A stretch of DNA of 35,202 bases from the NCBI GenBank assembly GCA_022842305.1, contig JALHPY010000030.1, positions 1-35,202 on the forward strand, given 5' to 3'. Origin of the DNA: Rubrivivax sp. (GTDB lineage: Bacteria > Pseudomonadota > Gammaproteobacteria > Burkholderiales > Burkholderiaceae_C). Every line of letters begins with the position of its first letter. Position 1 is the first letter of the stretch. Below the pieces are notes generated by a model. It ran no database searches, was not told the DNA's origin, and worked only from the letters and a program-made list of their open reading frames with translations. The translations under genes were made by a program, and so were the position numbers. Of the stretch, positions 29,289 through 35,202 are shown in pieces.

Positions 29289-29846
29289 ATGGCGGTGCCC
29301 GCACAGAAGACAACGCTGGTCGAATACCTGGCCTGGGAGAACGCCCAGGACGCGCGCCACGAGTTCTGGCGCGGTGAGGTGTTTGCGATGGTGGGCGCGC
29401 GGCGCGTGCACGGGCTGGTGTCCGGCAACATGTTCGCCGCACTGAAGCTGCACCTCAAGGGCAGCCCCTGCCGCGCCTTCATCGAGGGCATGAAGGTCCA
29501 GGTGGCTGATGACGCGCTCTTCTACCCCGACGTCTTCGTCACCTGCGACGCACAGGACCTGCAGACCGAGATGATCTTCCGGCATCCCAAGCTGGTGGTC
29601 GAGGTGCTGTCCGACAGCACCCAGGCCTACGACCGCGGCCTCAAGTTCGCCACCTACCGGCGGCTGGACAGCCTGCAGGAATACCTGCTGATCGACCCCG
29701 ACAACCGCAGCGTCGAAGTCTTCCGCCGCAACGAGCGCGGCAACTTCGAGCTGGTGGATCAGAGCGGCCACGCTGAGCTGGTGCTGGACAGCGTGGGGCT
29801 TCGCTTGGCGATGGCCGAGGTGTTCGACGGGGTGGAAGCAGGCTGA
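29289..29846 (+). CDS. Uma2-family (DUF820) putative restriction-endonuclease-fold protein
   Basis: A 185-residue protein of the Uma2/DUF820 family, which has a PD-(D/E)XK nuclease fold and no settled biological role. Motifs seen are HEFWRGEVFAMVGA, VHGLVSGNMFAAL, FYPDVFVTCD (the PD residues), KLVVEVLSDST (E-x-L-S-S/T) and KFATYRRLDSLQEYLLID (K and Y after the acidic strand), so the active-site residues are intact. The ATG at 29289 is used. An in-frame ATG at 29238 would add 17 poorly conserved residues and start just after the gdhA stop. The family is abundant in cyanobacteria and scattered elsewhere, hinting at past transfer. It follows gdhA by 53 bp. Confidence 0.88.
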   Translation: MAVPAQKTTLVEYLAWENAQDARHEFWRGEVFAMVGARRVHGLVSGNMFAALKLHLKGSPCRAFIEGMKVQVADDALFYPDVFVTCDAQDLQTEMIFRHPKLVVEVLSDSTQAYDRGLKFATYRRLDSLQEYLLIDPDNRSVEVFRRNERGNFELVDQSGHAELVLDSVGLRLAMAEVFDGVEAG

Positions 29847-29962
29847 CGCGGCCGCGGCCGGCCCTGCGCAGGCACGGGCCCATAATCGTTGCAGGTCAGC
29901 GCCCCGCGGCATCTGCTGCCGGCGGCCGGCCGCCCCGCACAGGCATCCTCCAAGGACTCTCG

Positions 29963-31261
29963 ATGACATCTGCCTTTCTTTCGCGCCGCCTGGCCCTGCT
30001 GGCAACGCTGGCCACGTCGCTGTTCATCGCCGCCTGCGGTGGCAACGACGACAACGACACCGGCACGAGCTCGATCCGGGCCCTCAACCTGAGCAGCGAC
30101 CTGGCCAGCGTCGACCTGTTCGTCGACGGCGACAAGCGCTTCGACGCCCAGGCCAGCGACGCGCTGTCGGGCTACATCGGGCTGACATCGGCCACCTACA
30201 CGCTCAACGTCAAGCGCGCCGGCGACGGCGCTTCGCTGCTCACGGGCAGCTACACGCTCAGCAAGGACCAGCACTACACCGCCGTGGTGTGGGGGCGCGA
30301 GACGGCGCTGCGCCTGTCCACCCTGCCCGAAGACGAAAGCGGCAGCAACATTGCCACCGGCAATTCGCGCCTGCGCGTGTTCAACGCCACCACCGACACC
30401 GGCGCGCTGGACATCTACCTGACCACCCCCACCGCCAACCTGGCCGACGCCGCGGCCACGCAGTCCAACCTGGCGGCGGGCATCCTGGGCGGTTTCCGCG
30501 ACCTTTCGGCCGGCAGCTATCGGCTGCGTGTCACCGGCGCCGGCGACCCCAACGACCTGCGCCTGGATGTGCCGGTGCTGGCGCTCAGCGCGCAGCAGCA
30601 CGCCACCCTGGTGCTGACGGCCGGCGCCGGCGGCGTGCTCGTCAACGGCACCCTGATCGAGCAGCAAGGCTCGGCCACCAGCATGCGCAACACCCAGGCG
30701 CGCGTGCGCATGGTGGCCAGCATGGCCAGCGCCGGCGTGGTGGGCGTCAGCATCGGCGGCCGCACGCTGGCGGGCGGGCTGCGTTCGCCCTCGGCAGGGC
30801 CCTACACGCTGGTCGATGCCGGCGCGCCCACCACCGAGGTGCGCGTCAACGGCAGCGTGCTGCAAAGCCAGGCACGCAGCTTCGCCGCCGGCAACGACTA
30901 CACGCTGCTGGTCTTCGGCGCCGTGGGCGCCGGCCAGGTGCAGCAGATCGCCGACGACAACCGCCTGCCCAGCATCAACACCCGCGCCAAGATCCGCCTG
31001 GTGCACGGCGTCGCCGGGCTGGACCCGGTGACGCTGTCCATCGACGCGCTGGCCCTGGTCAGCGACCAGGCCAGCGGCAGCGTCTCGAGCTATGCCACCG
31101 CTGCCAGCAACAGCAGCGTGACGGTGGACGTGACCTCGGCCTCGGCCGCCGCGCCGCTGTTCACCCAGGCGGCCTTCAACCTCAAGGGCCAGGCCGTCTA
31201 CTCCGTGTTCATGCTCGACGGCAACACCCTCCCGCAGGGCGTGATCCGCCAAGACCGCTGA
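29963..31261 (+). CDS. DUF4397-domain lipoprotein
   Basis: A 432-residue lipoprotein: basic N-terminus, hydrophobic stretch, and lipobox FIAAC with the modified cysteine at 25, followed by the flexible GGNDDNDTGTSS. The ATG at 29963 has AAGGA seven to eight bases upstream. The mature protein consists of two or more beta-sandwich repeats of DUF4397 type, with lines such as IRALNLSSDLASVDLFVDG, LRVFNATTDTGALDIYL and IRLVHGVAGLDPVTLSID, each followed by a GSYTL- or YTLLVFG-like strand. DUF4397 domains are found in bacterial surface proteins of unknown role. It ends 9 bp before the next gene, so the two may be co-transcribed. The 116-bp gap before it (29847-29962) shows nothing clear. Confidence 0.85.
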   Translation: MTSAFLSRRLALLATLATSLFIAACGGNDDNDTGTSSIRALNLSSDLASVDLFVDGDKRFDAQASDALSGYIGLTSATYTLNVKRAGDGASLLTGSYTLSKDQHYTAVVWGRETALRLSTLPEDESGSNIATGNSRLRVFNATTDTGALDIYLTTPTANLADAAATQSNLAAGILGGFRDLSAGSYRLRVTGAGDPNDLRLDVPVLALSAQQHATLVLTAGAGGVLVNGTLIEQQGSATSMRNTQARVRMVASMASAGVVGVSIGGRTLAGGLRSPSAGPYTLVDAGAPTTEVRVNGSVLQSQARSFAAGNDYTLLVFGAVGAGQVQQIADDNRLPSINTRAKIRLVHGVAGLDPVTLSIDALALVSDQASGSVSSYATAASNSSVTVDVTSASAAAPLFTQAAFNLKGQAVYSVFMLDGNTLPQGVIRQDR

Positions 31262-31270
31262 GCGCAGGCG

Positions 31271-32191
31271 ATGGCTGACTTCCGACAACAGGGCAGCTAC
31301 GGCCTGCCCGCGGCGGCACCGGCCCCTGCGCCCGCACCGGCGGGCCCGGCGCTGGTCTTCGACGTGACCGAGGCCGACTTCCAGCACCAGGTGCTCGAGC
31401 TGTCGATGAAGGTGCCGGTGCTGCTGGACTGCTGGGCGCCCTGGTGCGCCCCCTGCCGCGCCCTCGGGCCCGTGCTCGAGAAGCTGGCGCAGGACTACGG
31501 CGGCAGCTTCGTGCTGGCCAAGATCAACACCGACGAGGCGCCGCAGATCAGCGCCGCGCTGCGCATGCGCAGCATCCCGCTGGTGGTGCTGTTCGTGGGC
31601 GGCCGGCCGGTGGACCAGTTCGTCGGCGCGCTGCCCGAAGGCCAGATCCGCGCTTTCCTCGACAAGCACCTGCAGCCGCAGGCTTCGCCGCTGGACCAGC
31701 TGCGCGCCGAGGCGGCGCAGGCGCCCGACGACGAGGCCGCGCTGGCCATCCTGCAAGAGGCGCTGCAGATCGAGCCCGGCCACCCCGAGGTGTTGCTGGA
31801 CGTGGCCGAACGCCTGCTGGCCCTGGGCGAGCTGAGCGATGCCCGCGCCGTGCTCGACAGCCTGGCGCCCGAGGCCCGCGACGAGCGCTACGCGGCGCTG
31901 CTCAAGCGCCTGGAGCTGGCCACCAACCGCCCGCCCGGCGACGCCGCGGCGCTGGCGGCGCAGATCGCGGCCAACCCGCGTGACCACGAAGCCCGCTTCC
32001 AGCTGGCCGCACTGCGGGTCTACGAGGGCGACTTCAACGCCGCCTTCGACCAGCTGCTAGAGGTGGTGATGCGCGACAAGGCCGAGCTGCGCGAGCGCGC
32101 GCGCAAGCAGCTGGTCGAGTGGTTCGAGGCCTGCCCCGACCCCGCCGCCGTGAGCCGCGGGCGCCGCTACCTGGGCATGTACCTGAACTAG
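31271..32191 (+). CDS. Thioredoxin-TPR protein, CnoX/YbbN-like chaperedoxin
   Basis: A 306-residue cytoplasmic protein. A proline/alanine-rich N-terminus is followed by a thioredoxin domain (about residues 28-135) with an intact WCAPC active site (58-62) and the cis-proline stretch RMRSIPLVVLFVGG. The C-terminal half (about 140-306) is helical TPR-like repeats (LAILQEALQIEPGHPEVLLDVAERLLALG, read in parts). This fold matches CnoX, which protects proteins from over-oxidation and hands them to GroEL. The E. coli protein has lost one active-site cysteine, whereas both are present here, so it may also act as an oxidoreductase. It follows the lipoprotein gene by 9 bp. Confidence 0.9.
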   Translation: MADFRQQGSYGLPAAAPAPAPAPAGPALVFDVTEADFQHQVLELSMKVPVLLDCWAPWCAPCRALGPVLEKLAQDYGGSFVLAKINTDEAPQISAALRMRSIPLVVLFVGGRPVDQFVGALPEGQIRAFLDKHLQPQASPLDQLRAEAAQAPDDEAALAILQEALQIEPGHPEVLLDVAERLLALGELSDARAVLDSLAPEARDERYAALLKRLELATNRPPGDAAALAAQIAANPRDHEARFQLAALRVYEGDFNAAFDQLLEVVMRDKAELRERARKQLVEWFEACPDPAAVSRGRRYLGMYLN

Positions 32192-32420
32192 GCTGGCGCG
32201 CTCCAAGAGTCCCGGCACCCCTCGGGGCCCGCGGGCGCGGCTATCGCGGCGAACAAGCCCGAGACAGGCAGCCAGGTCCTGCCTTCGGTGAAGGGCCGCA
32301 GGGGCGCACGGCGTTCAGGGCGCCACCCGGTTCAGGACCGGCTGAGCGCGCGCGCGACCTCAGGCGCCAGCAGCGGCAGGTACGGAGTTAGGGATTCGGC
32401 TGGCGCAGGTGCTGTGTAGC
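32192..32420. other. Gap between cnoX-like gene and the sigma-54 activator gene
   Basis: GC-rich noncoding stretch of 229 bp. The only structure seen is a short hairpin CCGGT-TCAGG-ACCGG (32327-32341). No convincing sigma-70 or sigma-54 promoter could be found for the activator gene that follows. No copies of the GACCCTG operator motif found further downstream occur here. Confidence 0.5.
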
Positions 32421-33479
32421 ATGACCTTCCCCCTGTCGAAGGCGTGTTCCTTGACGAACTGGTCTGCGCTCAACTTGATCGGTCGGTCTCCGAGCTTCCA
32501 GCGCTCGCTGCACCTGCTCGAACAATGGGCCCAGGTGGATGCCACGGTGTTGCTGGTGGGCGAAACGGGCACGGGCAAGGAACTGGCCGCGCACGCCATC
32601 CACTACCTCAGCCCGCGCGGGCAAGGTCCCTTCGTGCCGGTGAACTGCGCCGCCTTGCCCGACAGCCTGCTCGAGGCCGAACTGTTCGGCCACGCCAAGG
32701 GCGCCTTCACCGATGCCCGTGTCGACCGCCCCGGCCTCATTGCGCAGGCCGACGGCGGCACCTTGTTCCTGGACGAGATCGACTCGCTCAGCCCACGGGC
32801 CCAGGCCGCCATCCTGCGTTTCATGCAGGACCACTGCTACCGGCCGCTGGGCGGCACGCGGCAAGAGCAGCCCAGTGTGCGGGTGGTCGCGGCCACCAAC
32901 GCCGACCTGGCCGCGTTGGTTGCCTGCGGGCGCTTCAGGCAGGACCTGCTGTACCGCATCAACCTGCTGAGCCTGCTGCTGCCGCCGCTGCGCGAACGCG
33001 CCGGCGACGCACTGCTGCTGGCCGAGGCTTTCGTGCAGCGGCTGGCGCGCCAGTACGGCGCCGGCCCGCGGCCGCTGTCGGCCAGCGGTCGGCGGCTGCT
33101 GGCCTTGCCTTTGCCCTGGCCGGGCAATGTGCGCGAGCTGGAACACTGCGTGCACCGCGGCTTTCTGCTGGCCCAGGGCGAATCGATTGACCTGGATCTG
33201 CAGGACCACTTTCCCGGCGCCGCCACCGAGTCCCCAGTGTCACCGCCGGGGCTGCAGCCACCGGCGATCGAAAGCCAAGGGCCGGCCCCGCCGCCGCCCA
33301 GCTACGACTGCGCACGGGCCGAGGTGTTGTGCGAGTTCGAACGCCGCTACCTCATCGACATGATGCAGCGCAGTGGCGGCAACCTGACCCTGGCCGCGCG
33401 CTGGGCAGGCAAGGAACGCAGCCACTTCGGCAAGCTGGTGCGCAAGCACGGCCTGCAGCGCACGGCCGACAGCCGCTGA
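32421..33479 (+). CDS. Sigma-54-dependent transcriptional activator without regulatory domain, GAFTDA variant
   Basis: A 352-residue AAA+ bacterial enhancer-binding protein that would remodel sigma-54 RNA polymerase. The AAA+ domain begins almost at the N-terminus (about residue 20), so there is no receiver, PAS or GAF sensor domain, as in PspF or HrpS. Motifs are Walker A GETGTGKE (47-54), the sigma-54-contact loop GAFTDA (94-99) instead of GAFTGA, Walker [11 protein letters not shown] (112-121), sensor I ATN (158-160), arginine fingers in [10 protein letters not shown] (171-180) and WPGNVREL (233-240). A proline-rich linker leads to a Fis-type helix-turn-helix (about 316-346). The ATG at 32421 is used; a GTG at 32409 is possible. 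It is followed by an operator array and a sigma-54 promoter, so it very likely controls the adjacent DUF4255 operon. Confidence 0.92.
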   Translation: MTFPLSKACSLTNWSALNLIGRSPSFQRSLHLLEQWAQVDATVLLVGETGTGKELAAHAIHYLSPRGQGPFVPVNCAALPDSLLEAELFGHAKGAFTDARVDRPGLIAQADGGTLFLDEIDSLSPRAQAAILRFMQDHCYRPLGGTRQEQPSVRVVAATNADLAALVACGRFRQDLLYRINLLSLLLPPLRERAGDALLLAEAFVQRLARQYGAGPRPLSASGRRLLALPLPWPGNVRELEHCVHRGFLLAQGESIDLDLQDHFPGAATESPVSPPGLQPPAIESQGPAPPPPSYDCARAEVLCEFERRYLIDMMQRSGGNLTLAARWAGKERSHFGKLVRKHGLQRTADSR

Positions 33480-33506
33480 GCCCGGCTCGGGTGTCCGCCC
33501 ACGAAT

Positions 33507-33522
33507 GCTGCCGCGCGGCAGC
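33507..33522 (+). terminator. Perfect 16-bp palindrome after the activator gene
   Basis: GCTGCCGCGCGGCAGC is a perfect palindrome 28 bases past the activator stop. As RNA it folds into a 6-bp stem with a 4-base loop. No T-run follows, so termination is uncertain. Confidence 0.35.
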
Positions 33523-33600
33523 GCTGGCCCGCGCGGCTTCGACGTTCATCGCACACCTGCGCATCAGCCCCTGAGCCGGTGCGCATCTCGTGTCGCGCGC

Positions 33601-33662
33601 GGGTCGTGACGGACCCTGCACAGGGTCGCTGCAGACCCTGCGCAGGGTCGCGGCAGACCCTG
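33601..33662. repeat. 22-bp-periodic palindromic operator array (probable upstream activator sites)
   Basis: Two full palindromes, GACCCTGCACAGGGTC (33612-33627) and GACCCTGCGCAGGGTC (33634-33649, perfect), are flanked by in-phase half-sites: GGGTC at 33601-33605 on the left and GACCCTG at 33656-33662 on the right. Arms recur every 22 bp, about two helical turns, so all sites face the same side of the DNA. The array is about 110-175 bp upstream of a sigma-54 promoter and just downstream of an activator gene, the normal geometry for enhancer sites bound by a Fis-type helix-turn-helix protein. Besides this array, the promoter and the 33507-33522 palindrome, nothing else was seen in the 332-bp gap 33480-33811. 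Confidence 0.75.
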
Positions 33663-33760
33663 TGGACCGATCCGATCCGTGCGCTGCCACAGCCCCGAAT
33701 CGGCTCGAACAGGCCCGGCTGCCCGGCACAGGCGGGCATCGGCGCGCCGGCCCAGCACGC

Positions 33761-33775
33761 TGGCCCGACGCTTGC
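33761..33775 (+). promoter_or_regulatory. Sigma-54 (-24/-12) promoter of the DUF4255 operon
   Basis: TGGCCCGACGCTTGC matches the sigma-54 consensus TGGCACG-N4-TTGC at every defined position except one (A to C), with the invariant GG (33762-33763) and GC (33774-33775) correctly spaced. Transcription should begin near 33787, about 25 bases before the ATG at 33812. A degenerate copy of the same 17 bases at 33795-33811 lacks the GG and is probably inactive. Confidence 0.75.
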
Positions 33776-33811
33776 GTTGCAGTGGCGGTGCTGCCTGCCC
33801 CAACGCTTGCG

Positions 33812-34093
33812 ATGGACCACCCCTTCCCAGACGCCGACGTGCACGCGGTCCAGGAAGCGCTGTGCCGCTACCTGGCCCAGCGGCCTCAGGCGGCCGACAC
33901 GGCCAAAGGCATCCAGCGCTGGTGGCTGGCGCCCAGCTTCGGCGAAGTCGCGCTGGCCACCGTGCAGGTGGCGCTCGACCAGATGCTGGCCGAAGGCCTG
34001 ATCGAACGTCGCACCTCACCTTGGTCTGACGCCGTGTATGCACTGGCAGCAGGCCCCGCCAGCGCCACCAGGAGCGGCGAGACCGCGCACTGA
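33812..34093 (+). CDS. Small winged-helix-like protein, first gene of the putative eCIS operon
   Basis: A 93-residue protein, not assigned to a named family. The ATG at 33812 is 25 bases past the predicted sigma-54 start site; a longer frame to 33590 would cross both the promoter and the operator array and is rejected. Residues about 8-78 (ALCRYLAQRPQAADTAKGIQ, RWWLA, VQVALDQMLAEGLIERR, AVYALAAG) have the helix-helix-helix plus beta-wing outline of a winged helix, with the LVAEGLIERR-like recognition/wing pattern. No strong Shine-Dalgarno was seen. Only 4 bp separate it from the DUF4255 gene. It could be a local regulator or an assembly factor; both ideas are inference. Confidence 0.7.
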   Translation: MDHPFPDADVHAVQEALCRYLAQRPQAADTAKGIQRWWLAPSFGEVALATVQVALDQMLAEGLIERRTSPWSDAVYALAAGPASATRSGETAH

Positions 34094-34097
34094 CACG

Positions 34098-34700
34098 ATG
34101 GCCAGCACGCTTGCCCTTGCCGCTGTCGCCCGCACGCTGTTGCGGCTGATGGAAGAAGGCTGCCCGCGCAGCGAATTCACCGGCACACCCCGCTTCGTGC
34201 TGTACGCCGGCCAGGACTTCAGCGCCGACAGCGTCAGCGAAGGCATCTCGATCCTGCTGTGGCGCGTGACCGTCAACACCACGCAGCGCAACCAGCCGCA
34301 GCGGCGCGCCGCCGACGGCTCCTTGCGCCGGCCGCCGCTGCCCGTGGACCTGCAGCTGCTGATCACCCCCTGGGCCACCGAAGCCGAACGCCAGCTGCGC
34401 CTGCTGGGCTGGGTGATGCGTTTCATCGACGACCATGCGGTCTTGCCGGCCGAGCTGCTGAACCAGTCGTTGTCGCGCCGTGAGCGCCCGGCCTTCGACG
34501 CCGACGAGGCCGTGGAAGTGTTCTTCGAAGCCCCGGCATTGCCCGACTACCTGGGCCTGTGGGACAAGTTCCGCAACCGCTGGCAGACCTCGCTGACCTA
34601 CACCGCGCGCATGGTGCGGCTGGAGTCGGACATCACGGTCCAGGAGGCCGAACGCGTGCAGGTGCGGGATCTGCGTCTGGGCACCGCGCAGACGCCATGA
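34098..34700 (+). CDS. DUF4255 / Pvc16-family protein of an extracellular contractile injection system
   Basis: A 200-residue protein with the Pvc16 N-terminal (DUF4255) pattern: start ALAAVARTLLRLMEEGCP, then GISILLWRVTVNTTQRNQPQ, RRPPLPVDLQLLITPWA, AERQLRLLGWVMRFIDDHAV and LPAELLNQ. In Afp, PVC and related phage-tail-like particles this family caps the inner tube and sheath. The ATG at 34098 is chosen; an extension to 34038 would overlap the previous gene. The TGA stop overlaps the ATG of the next gene (ATGA at 34697-34700), indicating a tightly coupled operon. The family match is strong by eye; membership of a complete injection system depends on genes beyond the right edge. Confidence 0.87.
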   Translation: MASTLALAAVARTLLRLMEEGCPRSEFTGTPRFVLYAGQDFSADSVSEGISILLWRVTVNTTQRNQPQRRAADGSLRRPPLPVDLQLLITPWATEAERQLRLLGWVMRFIDDHAVLPAELLNQSLSRRERPAFDADEAVEVFFEAPALPDYLGLWDKFRNRWQTSLTYTARMVRLESDITVQEAERVQVRDLRLGTAQTP

Positions 34701-35202
34701 CGAGCTTGCTGCGTCCGGGCTTCGACACCGTGGTGCGCCGTGCGCTGCTGGGCGTGTTGTGCCGCGACGCCGTCGGCGGCCGCGTCGTCAACGAAGGCCT
34801 GCAACTCGAGCTGAGCGACGCGCTGCGCCCGGCGCTGCGCCAGCCCCTGCTGCGCAACGGCTCAGGGGTGTTCGTGCTGCACGGCCTGCCCGGCTGGCCG
34901 CGTTTCGGCGAAAACTTCAGCGGCTTCACGGGCATCGACAGCCCGCCCATCTCACCGGCGCTGAGCTCACCGCCCGCCGATGGCCGCTACACCTTGCACG
35001 CCGCCGACAGCCTGGGCCGTTATCTGCCCTGGCGTTGCCCGGTCGAGCTGCCCGGCGACGGCCTGCTGCCTTCGCCGCTGGAGCCGCTGTCGCCGGGCCC
35101 GCTGAGCGAGCCCGCGCTGCCGCTGTTTGCCGCGCCCAGCGCGCCGCTGCCGGCGGCACACGCCATCGTGCGCGCCGAGCTGCAGTCGCTGGCCACGGCC
35201 AC
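34697..35202 (+). CDS. Unknown protein of the putative eCIS operon (cut by right edge)
   Basis: Open frame from ATG 34697, overlapping the DUF4255 stop by the bases ATGA, to the window edge (168 complete codons, no stop). Not recognised. The visible part begins MTSLLRPGFDTVVRRALLGV, then has a beta-rich section with a possible carboxypeptidase-regulatory-like outline (VNEGLQLELSD, GVFVLHGLPGW, GRYTLHAADSLGRYLPW), then a proline/leucine-rich stretch. Genes next to DUF4255 in contractile injection loci often encode baseplate or spike-accessory proteins, so a structural role is possible, but nothing in the sequence settles it. Confidence 0.75.
   Translation, partial: MTSLLRPGFDTVVRRALLGVLCRDAVGGRVVNEGLQLELSDALRPALRQPLLRNGSGVFVLHGLPGWPRFGENFSGFTGIDSPPISPALSSPPADGRYTLHAADSLGRYLPWRCPVELPGDGLLPSPLEPLSPGPLSEPALPLFAAPSAPLPAAHAIVRAELQSLATA

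Noticed and set aside
32400-32416. Possible sigma-54 promoter before the activator gene
   Set aside because: The TGGC element is not followed by GC at the required distance, and it would leave no room before the start codon.
33601-33662. Possible CRISPR-like repeat
   Set aside because: Units are 16-bp palindromes separated by only 6 similar bases with two full copies; no spacers and no cas genes.
33590-33811. Upstream extension of the 93-residue winged-helix-like gene
   Set aside because: It would translate through the operator array and sigma-54 promoter, and its sequence is unlike the conserved part.

Overview
The window is very GC-rich, densely packed chromosomal DNA, most likely from a betaproteobacterium of the order Burkholderiales (Comamonadaceae or a Rubrivivax/Leptothrix-like relative). 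The basis is protein character and gene neighbourhood: recG next to oxyR, an Aer-type chemoreceptor with the MR-NLPITQ-E start, ubiA next to proC, a GTP-type PEP carboxykinase, queA and tgt. No rRNA, tRNA, CRISPR array or insertion sequence was recognised.

Positions 1-2068 hold a divergent iron(III) ABC transporter pair: a permease cut by the left edge and its ATPase. They share a Fur-box-like operator that covers both candidate -10 elements. Positions 2079-5126 hold pckG and a periplasmic solute-binding protein read from a TTG codon. Positions 5260-8842 hold a MOSC protein, an AbrB-type membrane protein overlapping an old yellow enzyme gene, and rlmJ. Positions 8861-14902 are a leftward block, queA - lipoprotein - envelope protein - tgt, in which two coupled envelope genes separate the two queuosine genes. 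Positions 14950-22018 run rightward: recG, oxyR, a heme-binding beta-barrel protein, an Aer-like receptor and prfC.

Positions 22047-32191 hold an S9 peptidase, ubiA, proC, a lipid-anchored di-heme cytochrome, gdhA, a Uma2 nuclease, a DUF4397 lipoprotein and a CnoX-like thioredoxin/TPR chaperone. The cytochrome/gdhA divergent region has an exact TGTGA-N6-TCACA site at about -41.5 from a possible cytochrome promoter.

The most interesting part is the right end (32421-35202). A sigma-54 activator without a sensory domain, carrying GAFTDA instead of GAFTGA, is followed by a 22-bp-periodic array of palindromic operator-like sites. Next comes a near-consensus -24/-12 promoter and a tight operon: a 93-residue winged-helix-like protein, a DUF4255/Pvc16-family protein and an unknown protein cut by the edge. 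DUF4255 is the tail-terminator family of extracellular contractile injection systems (eCIS; Afp/PVC type). The window therefore appears to end in the first genes of an eCIS locus with its own dedicated sigma-54 switch. The structural genes (sheath, tube, baseplate, AAA+ ATPase) would lie beyond the right edge and cannot be seen.
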